Assembly (NCBI GenBank): GCA_049724395.1
Contig: JAUGWO010000060.1
Location: forward strand, 186,001-250,000
DNA length: 64,000 bases
Direction of reading: 5' to 3'
From: Spongospora subterranea f. sp. subterranea
Taxonomy: Eukaryota > Endomyxa: Phytomyxea > Phytomyxea > Plasmodiophorida
Below are positions 10,981 through 21,921 of this stretch, piece by piece; within the stretch, counting starts at the first letter, position 1, and every line of letters begins with the position of its first letter. The notes under the pieces are model-generated. The model was not told where the DNA came from, searched no databases, and saw nothing but the letters and a program-made list of their open reading frames with translations. A program made the translations under genes and the position numbers.

Positions 10981-13900
10981 ATGATCAATGACGGGATTGA
11001 TGGTGCATCCTCCAAATCGTTCTCATTGTCCTGCGTCAACTCCTATCTTTATTCATCCCTGCTTATCTTAGCTGACTGCAATTTTGTGGCCATATCATTG
11101 GTCTGTTTTGGAGCGGTTATTGAGTGTTTACAGTTGATTGCCTTTTTATTATCCGACGATGATGCGTTATTTGCCTGGAATCCACAGCAGACTTCAGACT
11201 TGGGATCGATATTGCGCCTAATTGATCACATGATTTTGATTCGATTATTTAGTCTGCCGAACGCCTTTATTATCGTTTCCGTAATGGTGGCCCTCTTGTT
11301 CTCGAGTTTAGTCATTATCGGATATCAATATGATGTGTACGGTATTGAACCGTCTGCGTTTCGGTTGCGAACTGTCAGGTCCCTCATATCCCTGTTTTCG
11401 TCAATCCTGTATGTTCCCGCATTATCGACACTAATCAAAGAAGCATGCTCGTCGTCGTTTCTGTTAGCTCTGGTGGCTGGTTGTTTTGCATTCTTTTATA
11501 CTATCGGAATGATTATCTGTACAGTCGTGTTGCACGATATTCATATACAGTCAAGGTGCGCGTTAGCTCGCGCCCATTCTTTAGGTTTGAACTGACATAT
11601 ATATCGTTAAAGACTGTGTTTCCCATTCTATTCCTATGTTTTACGTCATCCCGTGTATTATTAGCATTTCTCGCCTTCGCATCCTCATCAGCCGTAGCAA
11701 TTGCGTTCTTACTCTACATTCCTTATTACAATTATCTCATGGTTCATTTACGGTGTAGCCTTTTGTCATTATTAGTGTGGACTGGATCATCGTGTTTAAT
11801 TGGCGAGATTATAAATGACCCTCGACATGATGGATCTATTTATATGGTATATGGAGGGGCACCGCTCATAATCATACTAACCAATCTACTTGTCCATATC
11901 CGGTTCAGTGTCGTACGAGAAATACCTGATGATAATTTAAATAACCAGTTTATTGCTGAGGCAAAATTTCGGCTTTTGCTTTTGGACGAACTCGGTGATA
12001 CAGAACGAAGTCATCTCCAAAACGATAAACTCGTTGATGAGCAAAAATTGATTTGCTTGCGTCTGATTATTGACAGGAGCACCCAATGTTTTCCTAGAAA
12101 CGCACTGATGTTAGTGATATCAGCTTTGTTCAATTTCGAGGTATTTTGTATACCCTTCCTCGGTATGTTGTGCTTTAATGCATTATTCACAAACTAATAT
12201 GTTCTGTTTCTGTTGTAGCTTATTCAGATCTATCCAATGCCACCAAATGCCATCCGTTACTAGATATTGGGTTTATGATCGCCCGCCTTCAGCGTCAATA
12301 CGCTCAGCGAGTTCTTAAAGCCGCTCACAATCGTGACGTTATCGCCTACAACCGATACGTAGATTTACAATCATCTGCAACTCAACATGATTTGGATCTG
12401 ACTCGCTCTCTGCTGTCGTTGTGGCGGGAATTACTTCAAGATGCACCAGACTTTGAAAAGTTGCATTCTGTTGCGCGTGAAATATCTTCCCAAATGACTG
12501 TTGCCAAAGTGGCGTACACTGCGATGATGAACATCTCATCCGAATCGACTTCTGCAGTGACAGCATATGCAGGGTTTCTGACAGACCTTTTGCACGATGA
12601 TCTCGCCGCTCGGACATTAAAAGCTCGTGTTAAGGACCTCAATGCATCGAAAATCAGAGACCGGTCTTATCGTACATTACTGTTCAGCGATGATAATGCT
12701 GTTATCGTTATCAGTGGCGACATCCTGAATTTAGGCGAGATACTCGCAGTTAACGATGGCGCTCGTGCATTGTTCGGCGTTGCTATCGTTGGCAAGAATA
12801 TCAGCGTGATCGTCCCTGAGCCGATCAGCCATCTGCATACCGACATCATGGTCAGGAACCTATCGCGAGGAAAAGGGACTGTGCTTGATCAGACTAGGAG
12901 GTTAATCATTCGTCGACAAACCGGATTCGTCCAGGATGCCGTTGTTTATATTAAGTCATTTGTAGACCATGAGCATCTGTCATTCATCGGGATATTGGAG
13001 CCGATAGCAGATGAAACGTTCTCGTTCATCATCGTTGCTGACCAGGATTTGCAAATTTGCGCTATCTCTGAATCAGCATATGATTCTTTGATTGGCGCTG
13101 TTATTGGTCATCCGTTAAATGACCTAATGCCCATATCCGATGGGGACTTGACTGATCGCCAAGGGATGGTGTCATTATCAGATGGGAGCCAAAGGTTGTA
13201 TAATATCCAGATCGAAAAAATCAACCTTGATTTGGAGCGGTCGTTATTCGTCATCGTTATTCGTATGGTCCCAGTACAGAATTATCAGGCACTCGATGAG
13301 TGTCCACTCGAACCTGAAAGCAAATTGATTGACCGATCCAGTTTCCGGAGTGATTTCGGGGCATATAGCAATGCACCTTGGCAGAACGTACAAGTGGCTA
13401 TGGCAAATCGATTGTTCGGTGACCTTGAGGATGATAGTCATGGTGAAGTTGACGAAGAAGCGTCGCTGACAGAGTCGATGTCAGCAACAGCTCGGGCGGT
13501 CAATCATGATGGGGATTATCTCGTCAACATTCATGACAGAATGTCCAAATTCTCAGAAATCTCACTTAATGACGACAAACATGACGTTTGTGGCCGCAAT
13601 ATTTCTGTCTCTAGCGCATTCAACGATCACCACGGTCTGACTCACGAGAGAGTGATACTGCTTTGGCTAAACAGATCATCGATCATCTTGTTAGTTATCG
13701 TCTCGATCACAATATTATCTGGTTTCGTATTCAGATCCAACTTCATTGATCGCAATATTCAGATATCGGACCGGATATCGTCATCATCATCACGGTCTAC
13801 TGATCTGATTAGCCTTTCTCTGGCAGCATATGATTTACAGCTCATGGCAACTGGGTATAAAGCATCCACTGATGTGAAAGCTGTACGGCAACGAATCAGC

Positions 13901-16692
13901 GCGTTCACCGACCAGTTAGAGTTCAAGGTCGACACAGAACTGCGACGGATGGGTTCGTGGTCTTCGCCCTTAGCGCAACTCAATTATGATCCAGTTTCAA
14001 TGCTGTCTAACCAAACATTAACTGATTCACTGATGATGTCTGTGGCCTACTCTCGAGACCTTCAAAACATGTCGCTCTTGAGTATATCTGCAAATCCGCA
14101 AGTTGTTTCTTCTCTGATACAAATGATGACAACTGTTTCTGAGCGTTTATTCGATATATCTGGGCCAATGACTGCCCAATCAAATGAATTATCTTCCCTT
14201 TTTTCTACACTCAAGCTTTTTGTTCCTTATGTCTCTTGCATTTGCCTATTGATTCTTACGCTGTTTGCTCTGCGACCGTCACTAATTGGTTCTCTCAATG
14301 GCAAGGATCAAGTGTTTATGAAACTATTTACGATATCGCGGGCTTGTTTGTTATCGATTATTCAGCCGTGCCTGATACGACTGAGTTTATTTACTGCAAA
14401 AGGGGATCTAGTGATGGCGTCGCCCAACGAGCATGCCTTCGCAACGGACGACATATCCCCACACACCGCTGAAGCTAGAGGTCACCACTCTAGTCGTACA
14501 GCTGTCATGGAACATCGAAGGCACCCTCTGCATTGGCAAGGAACGCTATCCAGCAAAACGAACCGCAACAAGGTTAGAAGATATCAGCAACTAGGTCAGG
14601 GAGTTCTGATTATGGTTGGGGTGTATTCTGGAATCGTCGCTATGGCGCTGATTATGACTGATGACATATTAAGCCCCGCGTATTGGTTCCCAAATGAAAT
14701 GAATTGGACTCGATATGAGGTTTGCCCAGCGCTCTGACTAATCGCCAAATGCCCTATTTTTATTCGTTTATTAGGAATATCTCATTCGACGGTCAGTGCT
14801 GACGCTTCAGCAAGTAGTGGTCAACGAAACAATGATAGCAACTCCTCAAATGCTGCTCAACCTGATTAACCAAACTTCTGAGCATATGAACTATCTGATG
14901 TATGGGAATACTGGCCTAGGCCTTCCCACAAAACTGATGACGGAATCGAGCCAATATTTTCAATTACAATTTACATCAACGTAGGATAGAAATTTTTGAG
15001 GCTACGCTGTTCTCTTTAGCATGCGACTAATCTCGCCTCTGAATAGTTGTAAACTGGAATCCATGAGATTGGTTACGGATTGTCAAACATTCCGATCCGG
15101 AGTGGCGAATAACGGATTGCATGCTATTTTGATGGATCTTCTGTCTCTGGAACGGCAGGTATTAACTATATTCACATCTGGTTCGATGCGCGCCTCCGAA
15201 ATTCTCGTGTCTCAACCATTCCGTGATTCAATTCGCCTTGAATGGGAGTTCCTTCGACCTGCCGTTCTGGAATTGGTGGATATTGTTGAGTCGGATATCG
15301 CATCAACATTTAATCTCGCTAATATTCTTGACATAGTATTCACCGTTGTTTTTCTATCGATTAACGTTGCAATGTATATGATCTTGGTCAAACCCGTCTT
15401 GACTGCAGTCGCCAGGGAATTTGCTGAGGCGCGGGACCTATTTCATACAATACCTGCGCGAGCGTTCTTGGCGACATCATACAATGCCTCCGTCGGCAGC
15501 CATCACGGTAGCGATGATGATGACAATCCCAGTGAAAGCTCCGAATTCGACGATCGGGACACGCACGCTGCTGCTGTACACCAGGCTAATCGAAAACGTC
15601 GTCTACTTCGCATTCGTCGTCAGCGGCGTCTGCCGTTCCATCGTGTTTATGGATGTTTTCGGAAATATCGCGCATTTGCTTGCATCGCATCAATACTGGT
15701 TGTGTTAATAATATGGCTGCAGTTCTGGCCATATGCAGCTGATTACGCCACAGCCGATGGTTATTCATCGCTTTTAATCAGTATCGGATCCTTTTTCTCT
15801 GGTGTCACCCCAGTCGACCCAGGCATTCTTTCGTGTTTTTTAGCCAATGTGGATTCGATCGTTTTTCGAAACACTATCCTAGTCGTGCAAACTGTTGCAG
15901 CATTGTCTGCGTCTTTATTCATCATTTTGTCAGGACGATGTGTTGACTGGACAGTTTGCAACTACAGCACCGTAGGTGGAATGTTTGGTACTGCATTAGG
16001 ATTATGGTTGTTTCCTAAATCGCTCGTTGACAATGAGGTCATTGCCGTGATCTCAGCCGCAATGATGTTAGGTTTTGCCAGCTCCATTGCTCTTACTCGT
16101 TTAATGTTGAGTTTTACTCGATCCGTTGAGCCGATTACCTCCGACTTGCGGTGTCGCTTCGATATCGTTGTTTTTGGTTTTTGTGGCGGTTTGATATCGT
16201 CAGTAAATGGGACCGGAACTGGGACGTTCGTTTTTGGCATGATCACTCTCTTCTTCACGTTAGAACCCCAAATTGTACTCTCGACGTCCATCCTTGTATG
16301 AATGATTGGCTTCTTCATATTTTGGTCCTAACTTCTTTGAATGTGTGCAGGTATCTGCTCTCAACGGCCTTGTTGTCATCGCTTGCCATTTCATCTACAA
16401 TCTACAATTAGAGGCGACTATGCTAACCACGACATCAATGATGCCGTCGATAGTGTTAATGTCCATTGGAGCTACTCTTCCTTATAATTTCGCCACGTTC
16501 TTTACTTTAGCTTTGTTGAAATTTATCGGTGTTATATTAATAACCTGGGATGGTTACTATGCGTGTTTCTTTGTTGGGGCTGCATTTCTTGCAGCTTGGA
16601 CCGCTACCGGTTTTGCAATTGGCGTCGCGGGGATTATCCAATTCTCCAGTAATAGCGAATATGCTAAGCAAGATCAAGATCCAGGCGAATAA
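10981..16692 (+). CDS. TmcB-type membrane PAS sensor fused to a TauE/SafE-like transporter domain
   Basis: Six exons give about 1825 residues. Introns, in order: 11556-11584 (29 nt; a 35-nt choice 11550-11584 also fits), 12163-12218, 14720-14774, 14981-15019 and 16296-16350. Residues 1-380 are multi-spanning membrane helices. A helical linker follows, then a PAS domain (about 535-640) with SVIVPEPISHLHTDIM and NLSRGKGTVLDQTR, the form found in TmcB/TmcC proteins of protists. A second PAS-like unit lies at about 650-760. Further membrane segments lie near 872, 1050, 1180 and 1387. The last 320 residues hold two halves, each with a glycine-rich entry turn; the second reads GFCGGLISSVNGTGTGTFVF followed by LSTSILVVSALNGLVV, as in TauE/SafE sulfite/organosulfonate permease-like proteins. 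Exon 5 (15020-16295) crosses the junction without interruption. Substrate and signal are unknown. Confidence 0.75.
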
Positions 16693-16762
16693 TATGCAAC
16701 AGTTCGATATCTTAGGCGTTTTTGAAAAGGGCGATTCCGCTTAATACGATTTAATTATAAAA

Positions 16763-17923
16763 TTACTTGCGCTGTAAGATACTGGCGCCATATTCCTCGA
16801 ATTCGGCTTTTGAAATCCAGAACTCATCCCTTTCCTTCATAATATCGGCTAAAACAGATCCACCCAGAAACACCATGTGTTTGCGACGAGGAGGGTCCTC
16901 GATTCGTAATTTGAATTTTGACAATCGGGATTCGTCCCCTCCGAGGACGTCGTTCAGATACCGAGTTTTGATCTCCTTCTCCAAACGTGTCGGTAGACCA
17001 GGATACATGGTTGACCCGCCAGACAGTACGATGTGCTTGTAGAAGTCTTGCCTGAGATCGATGTCGGCAGCGTTGATCGTATCGAAGAGCATATCTGCGA
17101 TACCGGGACTCTCGACATCGATCAGGGAAGGTCGGAAGAGCACCTCAGGTGCTTGATACCTTTCTTGGCCCAGGGTTATGACACGTCCATCTGGCAGCTC
17201 ATAAGTCTGCACTAATGAAGTTGTTTCTAGCGCTAGTTTTTTTTCGACTTCTAGATCGTATCCAACAAAGCAGCATGCCTCCTTGATTTGTCTGACCGTT
17301 TCGAAATCCGCCGAGCGATTGAGATTGTATCCGCGCAACTGCAGTAGTTTGATCAGGTACCGGGTCATATGTCGTCCAGCGACATCCAGACGGCGTATTA
17401 GGTTGGCAGGACAGACGCCATCGTATACAGGGACGATATGTGTGACACCGTCACCGGAATCAACGACAACACCGGTCAACAGCCCTTGGGCATAGAGCAC
17501 CAACACTGCTTGGATCGAGACTTTGGTTGCGGCGAACCCATACGATTCGAACATGTACTGAAGGAACAGTTCCCGATTGGCTTTGGGATTAAGAGGGGGC
17601 TCAGTTAGCATGATCTTGTGATTGGACGGATCAATCTGTAGTCGCTCGTAGAATGTGTAATCCCATACGTGCTGCATATCTTCCCAATTCCTCACTATTC
17701 CATTCTCCACCGGATAGGTGCATTCAAGCATGTGGCGAAGCGCTGCGGCTTCGTCCCCACACATGATGTCCTTGATCTCGTTGGTCGATACGGATTCCTC
17801 ATATCGCAACAGCGGTCGCCCAACCATCGACGGAAACACGACCTTCGGGAAATTGGATCCGGCGAACCCCGCCTTGACAAACCCGGTCCCATTATCGCAA
17901 ACAACAGGTGTCGATAGCGCCAT
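16763..17923 (-). CDS. ARP2: Actin-related protein 2
   Basis: This is an intronless frame of 386 residues, the usual ARP2 length. It begins with [20 protein letters not shown] and contains [38 protein letters not shown], RNPxx-free ARP2-type [30 protein letters not shown] and [20 protein letters not shown]. These are actin-fold ATP-binding loops with ARP2-specific spacing. ARP2 is one of the two actin-like subunits of the seven-protein ARP2/3 complex that nucleates branched actin filaments. Its stop lies about 70 bases from the stop of the sensor gene on the other strand. The absence of introns stands out next to its intron-rich neighbours. Confidence 0.97.
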   Translation of the reverse strand: MALSTPVVCDNGTGFVKAGFAGSNFPKVVFPSMVGRPLLRYEESVSTNEIKDIMCGDEAAALRHMLECTYPVENGIVRNWEDMQHVWDYTFYERLQIDPSNHKIMLTEPPLNPKANRELFLQYMFESYGFAATKVSIQAVLVLYAQGLLTGVVVDSGDGVTHIVPVYDGVCPANLIRRLDVAGRHMTRYLIKLLQLRGYNLNRSADFETVRQIKEACCFVGYDLEVEKKLALETTSLVQTYELPDGRVITLGQERYQAPEVLFRPSLIDVESPGIADMLFDTINAADIDLRQDFYKHIVLSGGSTMYPGLPTRLEKEIKTRYLNDVLGGDESRLSKFKLRIEDPPRRKHMVFLGGSVLADIMKERDEFWISKAEFEEYGASILQRK

Positions 17924-18098
17924 GGCGGTGACGGTGTGATGAAGTTAAGAGAGAGAAAGTGGGAAACATAACTTTTAACTCGGGGCCTGTCCTCATGTAG
18001 ATACACTATCACTGTATATTCGCACTGGACTCGCCGATCTCTATCGTTTTCGTTGTCGCCAACGGGGGCCGTGAAAGATAGAGATTTCGACGTCTGGC

Positions 18099-18548
18099 AT
18101 GGGCGTATTTCTGCTCGTAGAATTACTTGTGTTTTTTTCTTGGCATATTATCCCGCTGTGTCTCGCCTCACTCATTCCTCGAGAAACGGGCTGCGATAAC
18201 TCTGCCCAAAATACCAGCAATAGCGCCTCCGTAAAACCGTCAATACTTAACAAAGCTGTTCCAATCTTGAGAGATTTTTTTGGTCATGATGCAACACAGT
18301 ATAGGGCGATGCGCAAAATCGCTCGCTAATTTCTGAGGACAGAGGTCATTCTCGCCACATCCCAAGACAACCTTCCGGTGGCGCAAGACGAGCAATGGAC
18401 CGATTTACTTCCGGCCTCAAGTAAAAGGTCGCCGACATCAAACGATGCAAATTCGAGATCCTTTAGCGGATTCGTTTCCAGAAGGTTCGCTCAACACCAC
18501 TCGCCCATCATGAAACTGAGTACCAAATCTCTACTGTCGTCGTGGTGA
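18099..18548 (+). CDS. Small protein with N-terminal membrane or signal segment, unknown function
   Basis: The N-terminus, MGVFLLVELLVFFSWHIIPL, is a hydrophobic signal or anchor. A 39-nt intron (18299-18337, GTATAG...GCTAATTTCTGAG) joins HDATQ to TEVILATSQDN, and the frame runs to a stop at 18548, giving about 136 residues. The rest is polar and Ser-rich with no family I recognise. Without the intron the frame stops at once. The splice pattern matches other introns in the window, which supports a real gene. ARP2 starts divergently about 175 bases upstream. Confidence 0.5.
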
Positions 18549-18722
18549 TCAGGTAATTGGCGGTAGGGCCACAGCCGATGGAATCCTTCCGAATATTGCT
18601 GGGAACACTCTGTAGACATTAAAAAAAAAGTACAATCGGTTGAGCCAAAAAGCAGAAATAATGTTTCGCCAAAGTTTGCCAATGGGTTGGCGCCATCTTC
18701 TTTTATTTAGTCACGACGCTGA

Positions 18723-19064
18723 TCAACGACGAGATTGATGGGCGTTAGGATCCCGACCCCATTTGCTCTTAACTCCTTTCTCTGGCGCCGACGGGGGAAC
18801 ATGTGACAACGACTTCGTCTGAGCAACCGACGCCCTAATCCAATCCGTCAAAACCCATTCCACGATCACGCCCCGCCACGTATTAAGCGCATCGGGACGA
18901 TCTCACCTTGAAATATCGCCCATGGCGAATATATTACTGCGATATCTGGCGCCCAAAACCCCACCGGCAATCATGCAGAATATCGTCAGCATGCCTAACC
19001 CGCCCCAGGAATTCCACTTGAACGCGTTCTCATGGAGGTTTTTATGCTCTATTTGATCGCCCAT
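18723..19064 (-). CDS. Microprotein with one membrane segment, unknown function
   Basis: Two exons, separated by a 72-nt intron (18835-18906, GTGAGA...GATTAG), give about 90 residues. The first exon reads KNLHENAFKWNSWGGLGML and then TIFCMIAGGVLGARYRSN, a short membrane helix followed by positive charge. The second exon is polar and basic and ends in HQSRR. The frame is too short for ordinary gene calling. The splice sites, clean phase and membrane profile support it. I recognise no family; a mitochondrial or ER single-span subunit is one possibility. Confidence 0.55.
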
Positions 19065-19185
19065 CACTATTGATCGCCTCTAATACAACAATGATCGGAG
19101 ATCGCTGAATTTATAGCCGCACGCACCAATCTGCAACTACCTGATCAAAACGACGAAACACGACGAATGGCATTATTTGTTTATT

Positions 19186-19390
19186 TTATGCAGGAGAGTC
19201 TGAGCACAATCCGATTCTTGTGTTCGGAAAGCAGACGATGAATAGGGCGTGGATAATGCCCGGGACGAAAAACAAAAATCGTCAAAATGACCGAGATGAG
19301 GAATTGACAGCTGATGCCACGCTCGATGAAGACGGCAACGGGCGGGAGGAGGAAGGCGAATATCAGAGAGATGATGCCGATCTGACCCAT
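19186..19390 (-). CDS. PMP3/UPF0057-family membrane proteolipid, apparent +1 frameshift
   Basis: The first frame reads IISLIFAFLLPPVAVFIERG, the family's first hairpin with LPPxAVF, and continues to VILTIFVF. The expected second half, VPGIIHALFIVC, follows in the +1 frame and ends at a stop at 19186. Dropping one base in the T-rich stretch opposite 19264-19279 restores the exact family spacing (TI, four residues, PG). PMP3 proteins are two-helix plasma-membrane proteolipids affecting membrane potential and cation tolerance. No GT-AG intron can explain the shift. A homopolymer sequencing error is the simplest reading; a real mutation or programmed frameshift remains possible. Confidence 0.75.
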
Positions 19391-19561
19391 CGTCGGTGAG
19401 CAGCTGTTCCTAGACCTCGACGAGCCGTTGATGAATAATTTGCGACCGAAATAGTGTTGTGATGAATATAGGGTGTTCGCGTCCCTGGAAGTTCGAGATT
19501 GCTCCAGAAATGCAAATATCCATCCGACGTGTGACTCAACCGATGACTCAACCGGTCTCCG

Positions 19562-20950
19562 TCAATACCGATATCTGTGTCGAAACGGGCGTGGACCTTG
19601 GTGCTGAGCTCTGAATATGAACGCCGATTTCCAGTCGGAAACGGGCTGGTTATCATACCCATGACGCTTTCGATAAAGATCCTGCGATTGTCGAGTTAGT
19701 GGCGGGTTCCGTAGTGAAATCGAGCGGAGAGCAAACGAGAGTACCTTCCACAGAATCGGATGGGCGCCGATCTGGCCGAGATACGGGTTGACACAGCGAA
19801 TATTGGATAGATCCTTGTACGAAAGGAACGAGAGGCACATCAGCAACAGAGGCGGCGATAGATAGAGGCTGTCGGCATCCATCACCGGTTTCCACAACAC
19901 CTTGCAGATAGAATTCGTTATTGTCAAAATGAGCCCTGAAAGCACATGAACGTTCTCGGTTGTCGCACGATTCAATCGTGTACCTGGTAGGTTTTTGAGC
20001 TGGAGATGATCGCTGGCTGTGTATGATCGGATCGACAGCTTGACGGTCGACTTGCGAATTTCCAGACATAGGTCCGACGACGATCTCGTCGATTCGGCAG
20101 TGACGATGATCTTATCGGCGGATGGAAACGGGAGACACATCAGCAGAATATCCTCGACGTTGGTCCGCGGATTCTGCTCCCCAACCGAATACCCGAACCG
20201 GAACAGATTCCCGTTGGACGCCCAATGCGCCGGCAGCGCCACCGGTGAATCACATGGCGTATCGGCGTTGTTGGCCCATAACAACCTCAGGCCATTGTTG
20301 ACCATAATGCAGTGAATCCCTGCACAAACCAACTGAATCGGGTCTTGGCAGTTCGGGCGAAGTTCGTCCAGCGTCCGCTGTAGAGCGAGCGCGTCGCCTG
20401 TGAGCGCGACCAGACGATTCCAGCGATCGCGCACCGGCGCTATGATCCCGCTGCCGACCAGGTCGCGCAGGTGGTCGGTGCCGAGAAGGCGAGTGGCGGC
20501 CACCAGACAGACATCGACATGGCGATACGGGAACTGCAGTGTGAATATGTTTCGATCCGACGCAATCCGGGCATGGGCGATGATCGTGAGATTCACGCTG
20601 ATGATGTGCAGGTCGAACGTGAATTCGGGGCGATCGGATCGATAACGGAACGAGTGCTGGGCGACGGAAGCACCAGCTGGGAGGCGAAACGATTCCGCCA
20701 GATATTCTGTGGGCAATGGCGTCATAAACATGCTGGGCATGCGATGGCGCAAAATGGACAGTTCAAGCACACCCTGATTATCGAATTCGGTGCAGACGAA
20801 CCCGGATTGCAGCAGGATCTGGTGGATTAGCCAGGTGACCAGCTCGAACGGATTGCTCAACGACGCGATCACGTTCTCGGAACCAAACAGGCGCGTCAGC
20901 AAACGACTGTCGTCTGTTGGGCTGTTCATCGCTGACGATGGCGCCATCAA
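19562..20950 (-). CDS. FBXO7-like F-box protein
   Basis: The frame is about 460 residues. The C-terminal F-box reads LYLSPPLLLMCLSFLSYKDL and SNIRCVNPYLGQIGAHPILWK. A likely 63-nt intron (about 19682-19744; a multiple of three with no stop, so the frame reads through it) joins LWK to DLYRKRHGYDN. The pattern of F-box, LWK and LYRKRH is that of FBXO7. The N-terminal half, with ELVTWLIHQILLQSGFVC, may correspond to the FP/PI31-like domain of that family. FBXO7 is the substrate adaptor of an SCF ubiquitin ligase and binds the proteasome regulator PI31 in animals. I see no ubiquitin-like domain. Confidence 0.65.
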   Translation of the reverse strand: MMAPSSAMNSPTDDSRLLTRLFGSENVIASLSNPFELVTWLIHQILLQSGFVCTEFDNQGVLELSILRHRMPSMFMTPLPTEYLAESFRLPAGASVAQHSFRYRSDRPEFTFDLHIISVNLTIIAHARIASDRNIFTLQFPYRHVDVCLVAATRLLGTDHLRDLVGSGIIAPVRDRWNRLVALTGDALALQRTLDELRPNCQDPIQLVCAGIHCIMVNNGLRLLWANNADTPCDSPVALPAHWASNGNLFRFGYSVGEQNPRTNVEDILLMCLPFPSADKIIVTAESTRSSSDLCLEIRKSTVKLSIRSYTASDHLQLKNLPGTRLNRATTENVHVLSGLILTITNSICKVLWKPVMDADSLYLSPPLLLMCLSFLSYKDLSNIRCVNPYLGQIGAHPILWKVLSFALRSISLRNPPLTRQSQDLYRKRHGYDNQPVSDWKSAFIFRAQHQGPRPFRHRYRY

Positions 20951-21208
20951 ATGACCCTTTAGTGTTCACACGAACCACGGAATATTTCCCGCCGAATCAA
21001 TTGAACGCCCGTGGCCACATTCTGTTCGGGAATGGCCTGTGGTCAAAGATCATGGAACCAAATGCGAAATTCATCGGCTCCTGCGAGAAAGTCACATTGA
21101 ACGCTGATCGAAAGGGTGAATGACAAAACGACTGTCATAAAGCGTGCTGTTTTATCAAAAGGAACATGTATTCGAGCATTTCTTGAGAAAACTCCATCTG
21201 AGTTTGGC

Positions 21209-21388
21209 CAGTTCACCCCATCAGCGCCGACCCCCCCGTCAAACAATCTGGGAGGGCGAATGTATTTCATTCAGAGAGTGTATTTCATTCAGAAATAAGT
21301 CCAGAATATGTTGACCAATTCACCCCATCAGCGCCGATCCCCCCCGTCAAACAATCTGGGACGGCGAAATAAGTCCAGAATATGTTGA
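21209..21388. repeat. Tandem direct repeat upstream of the FBXO7-like gene
   Basis: A unit beginning CCAGTTCACCCCATCAGCGC at 21209 recurs at 21315 (CCAATTCACCCCATCAGCGC). Both copies continue into a run of C, then CGTCAAACAATCTGGGA, and end in AAATAAGTCCAGAATATGTT. The first copy holds an extra doubled GTATTTCATTCAGA motif. No coding frame spans it. Confidence 0.8.
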
Positions 21389-21428
21389 CTCGAACACTCC
21401 CTTTGCCCCAACTGTCATCAATAATACG

Positions 21429-21803
21429 ATGGGCCCCGCGTCCATCTCGATCACGCTAATCACCCGCCAAAAACGATCAACCGGCGATAGCGTCGTTGAA
21501 ATTCGATTCAACCGCATTATGTTCGACAATAAAGTTGTCGACAGAATCAATAAAGTACGATTGTGTATGTTGTCAATCATTGCGACCGCCCGGTCCCGTT
21601 TTTCTCAGACAGGTCGTCAGCGCCCCCGCCCCGCCAACCCGTACCGTACTGGCCCGCGCGCGTCCCCGTCCCTGAGACAACAAGCGCCGTCTCTCCGAGA
21701 TGCCGTCCCTTTGGCGACAACAACCCCTGTCATCGTCACGACGAGTCCGGCCGGAGTTTCCCTAACACCCATTGGCCGATTCGATGACAATGATCTGAGA
21801 TGA
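21429..21803 (+). CDS. Possible small Arg/Pro-rich protein, unknown function
   Basis: The open frame runs from ATG 21429 to the stop at 21803. A good 54-nt intron (GTACGATTG...TTTTTCTCAG, about 21556-21609) is a multiple of three and may be removed, giving about 107 residues. The first part reads VVEIRFNRIMFDNKVVDRIN; the second is rich in Arg, Pro, Thr and Ser. I recognise no family. The frame could be spurious. Confidence 0.35.
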   Translation: MGPASISITLITRQKRSTGDSVVEIRFNRIMFDNKVVDRINKVRLCMLSIIATARSRFSQTGRQRPRPANPYRTGPRASPSLRQQAPSLRDAVPLATTTPVIVTTSPAGVSLTPIGRFDDNDLR

Positions 21804-21921
21804 TGTCGTTCGACACCGTCTGTTAGAACAGCACAGCTCGGTTCCGAACCCAGTCGGTAGAAAACGTCTGGACACGGGCCAGCTGCCGCCGCCGCCGCCG
21901 CGAACCTGGCCCCATTCGACG

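Noticed and set aside
10698-11039. 113-codon frame on the minus strand upstream of the sensor gene
   Set aside because: It overlaps the first exon of the sensor gene and the promoter of the histone-fold gene, and shows no domain.
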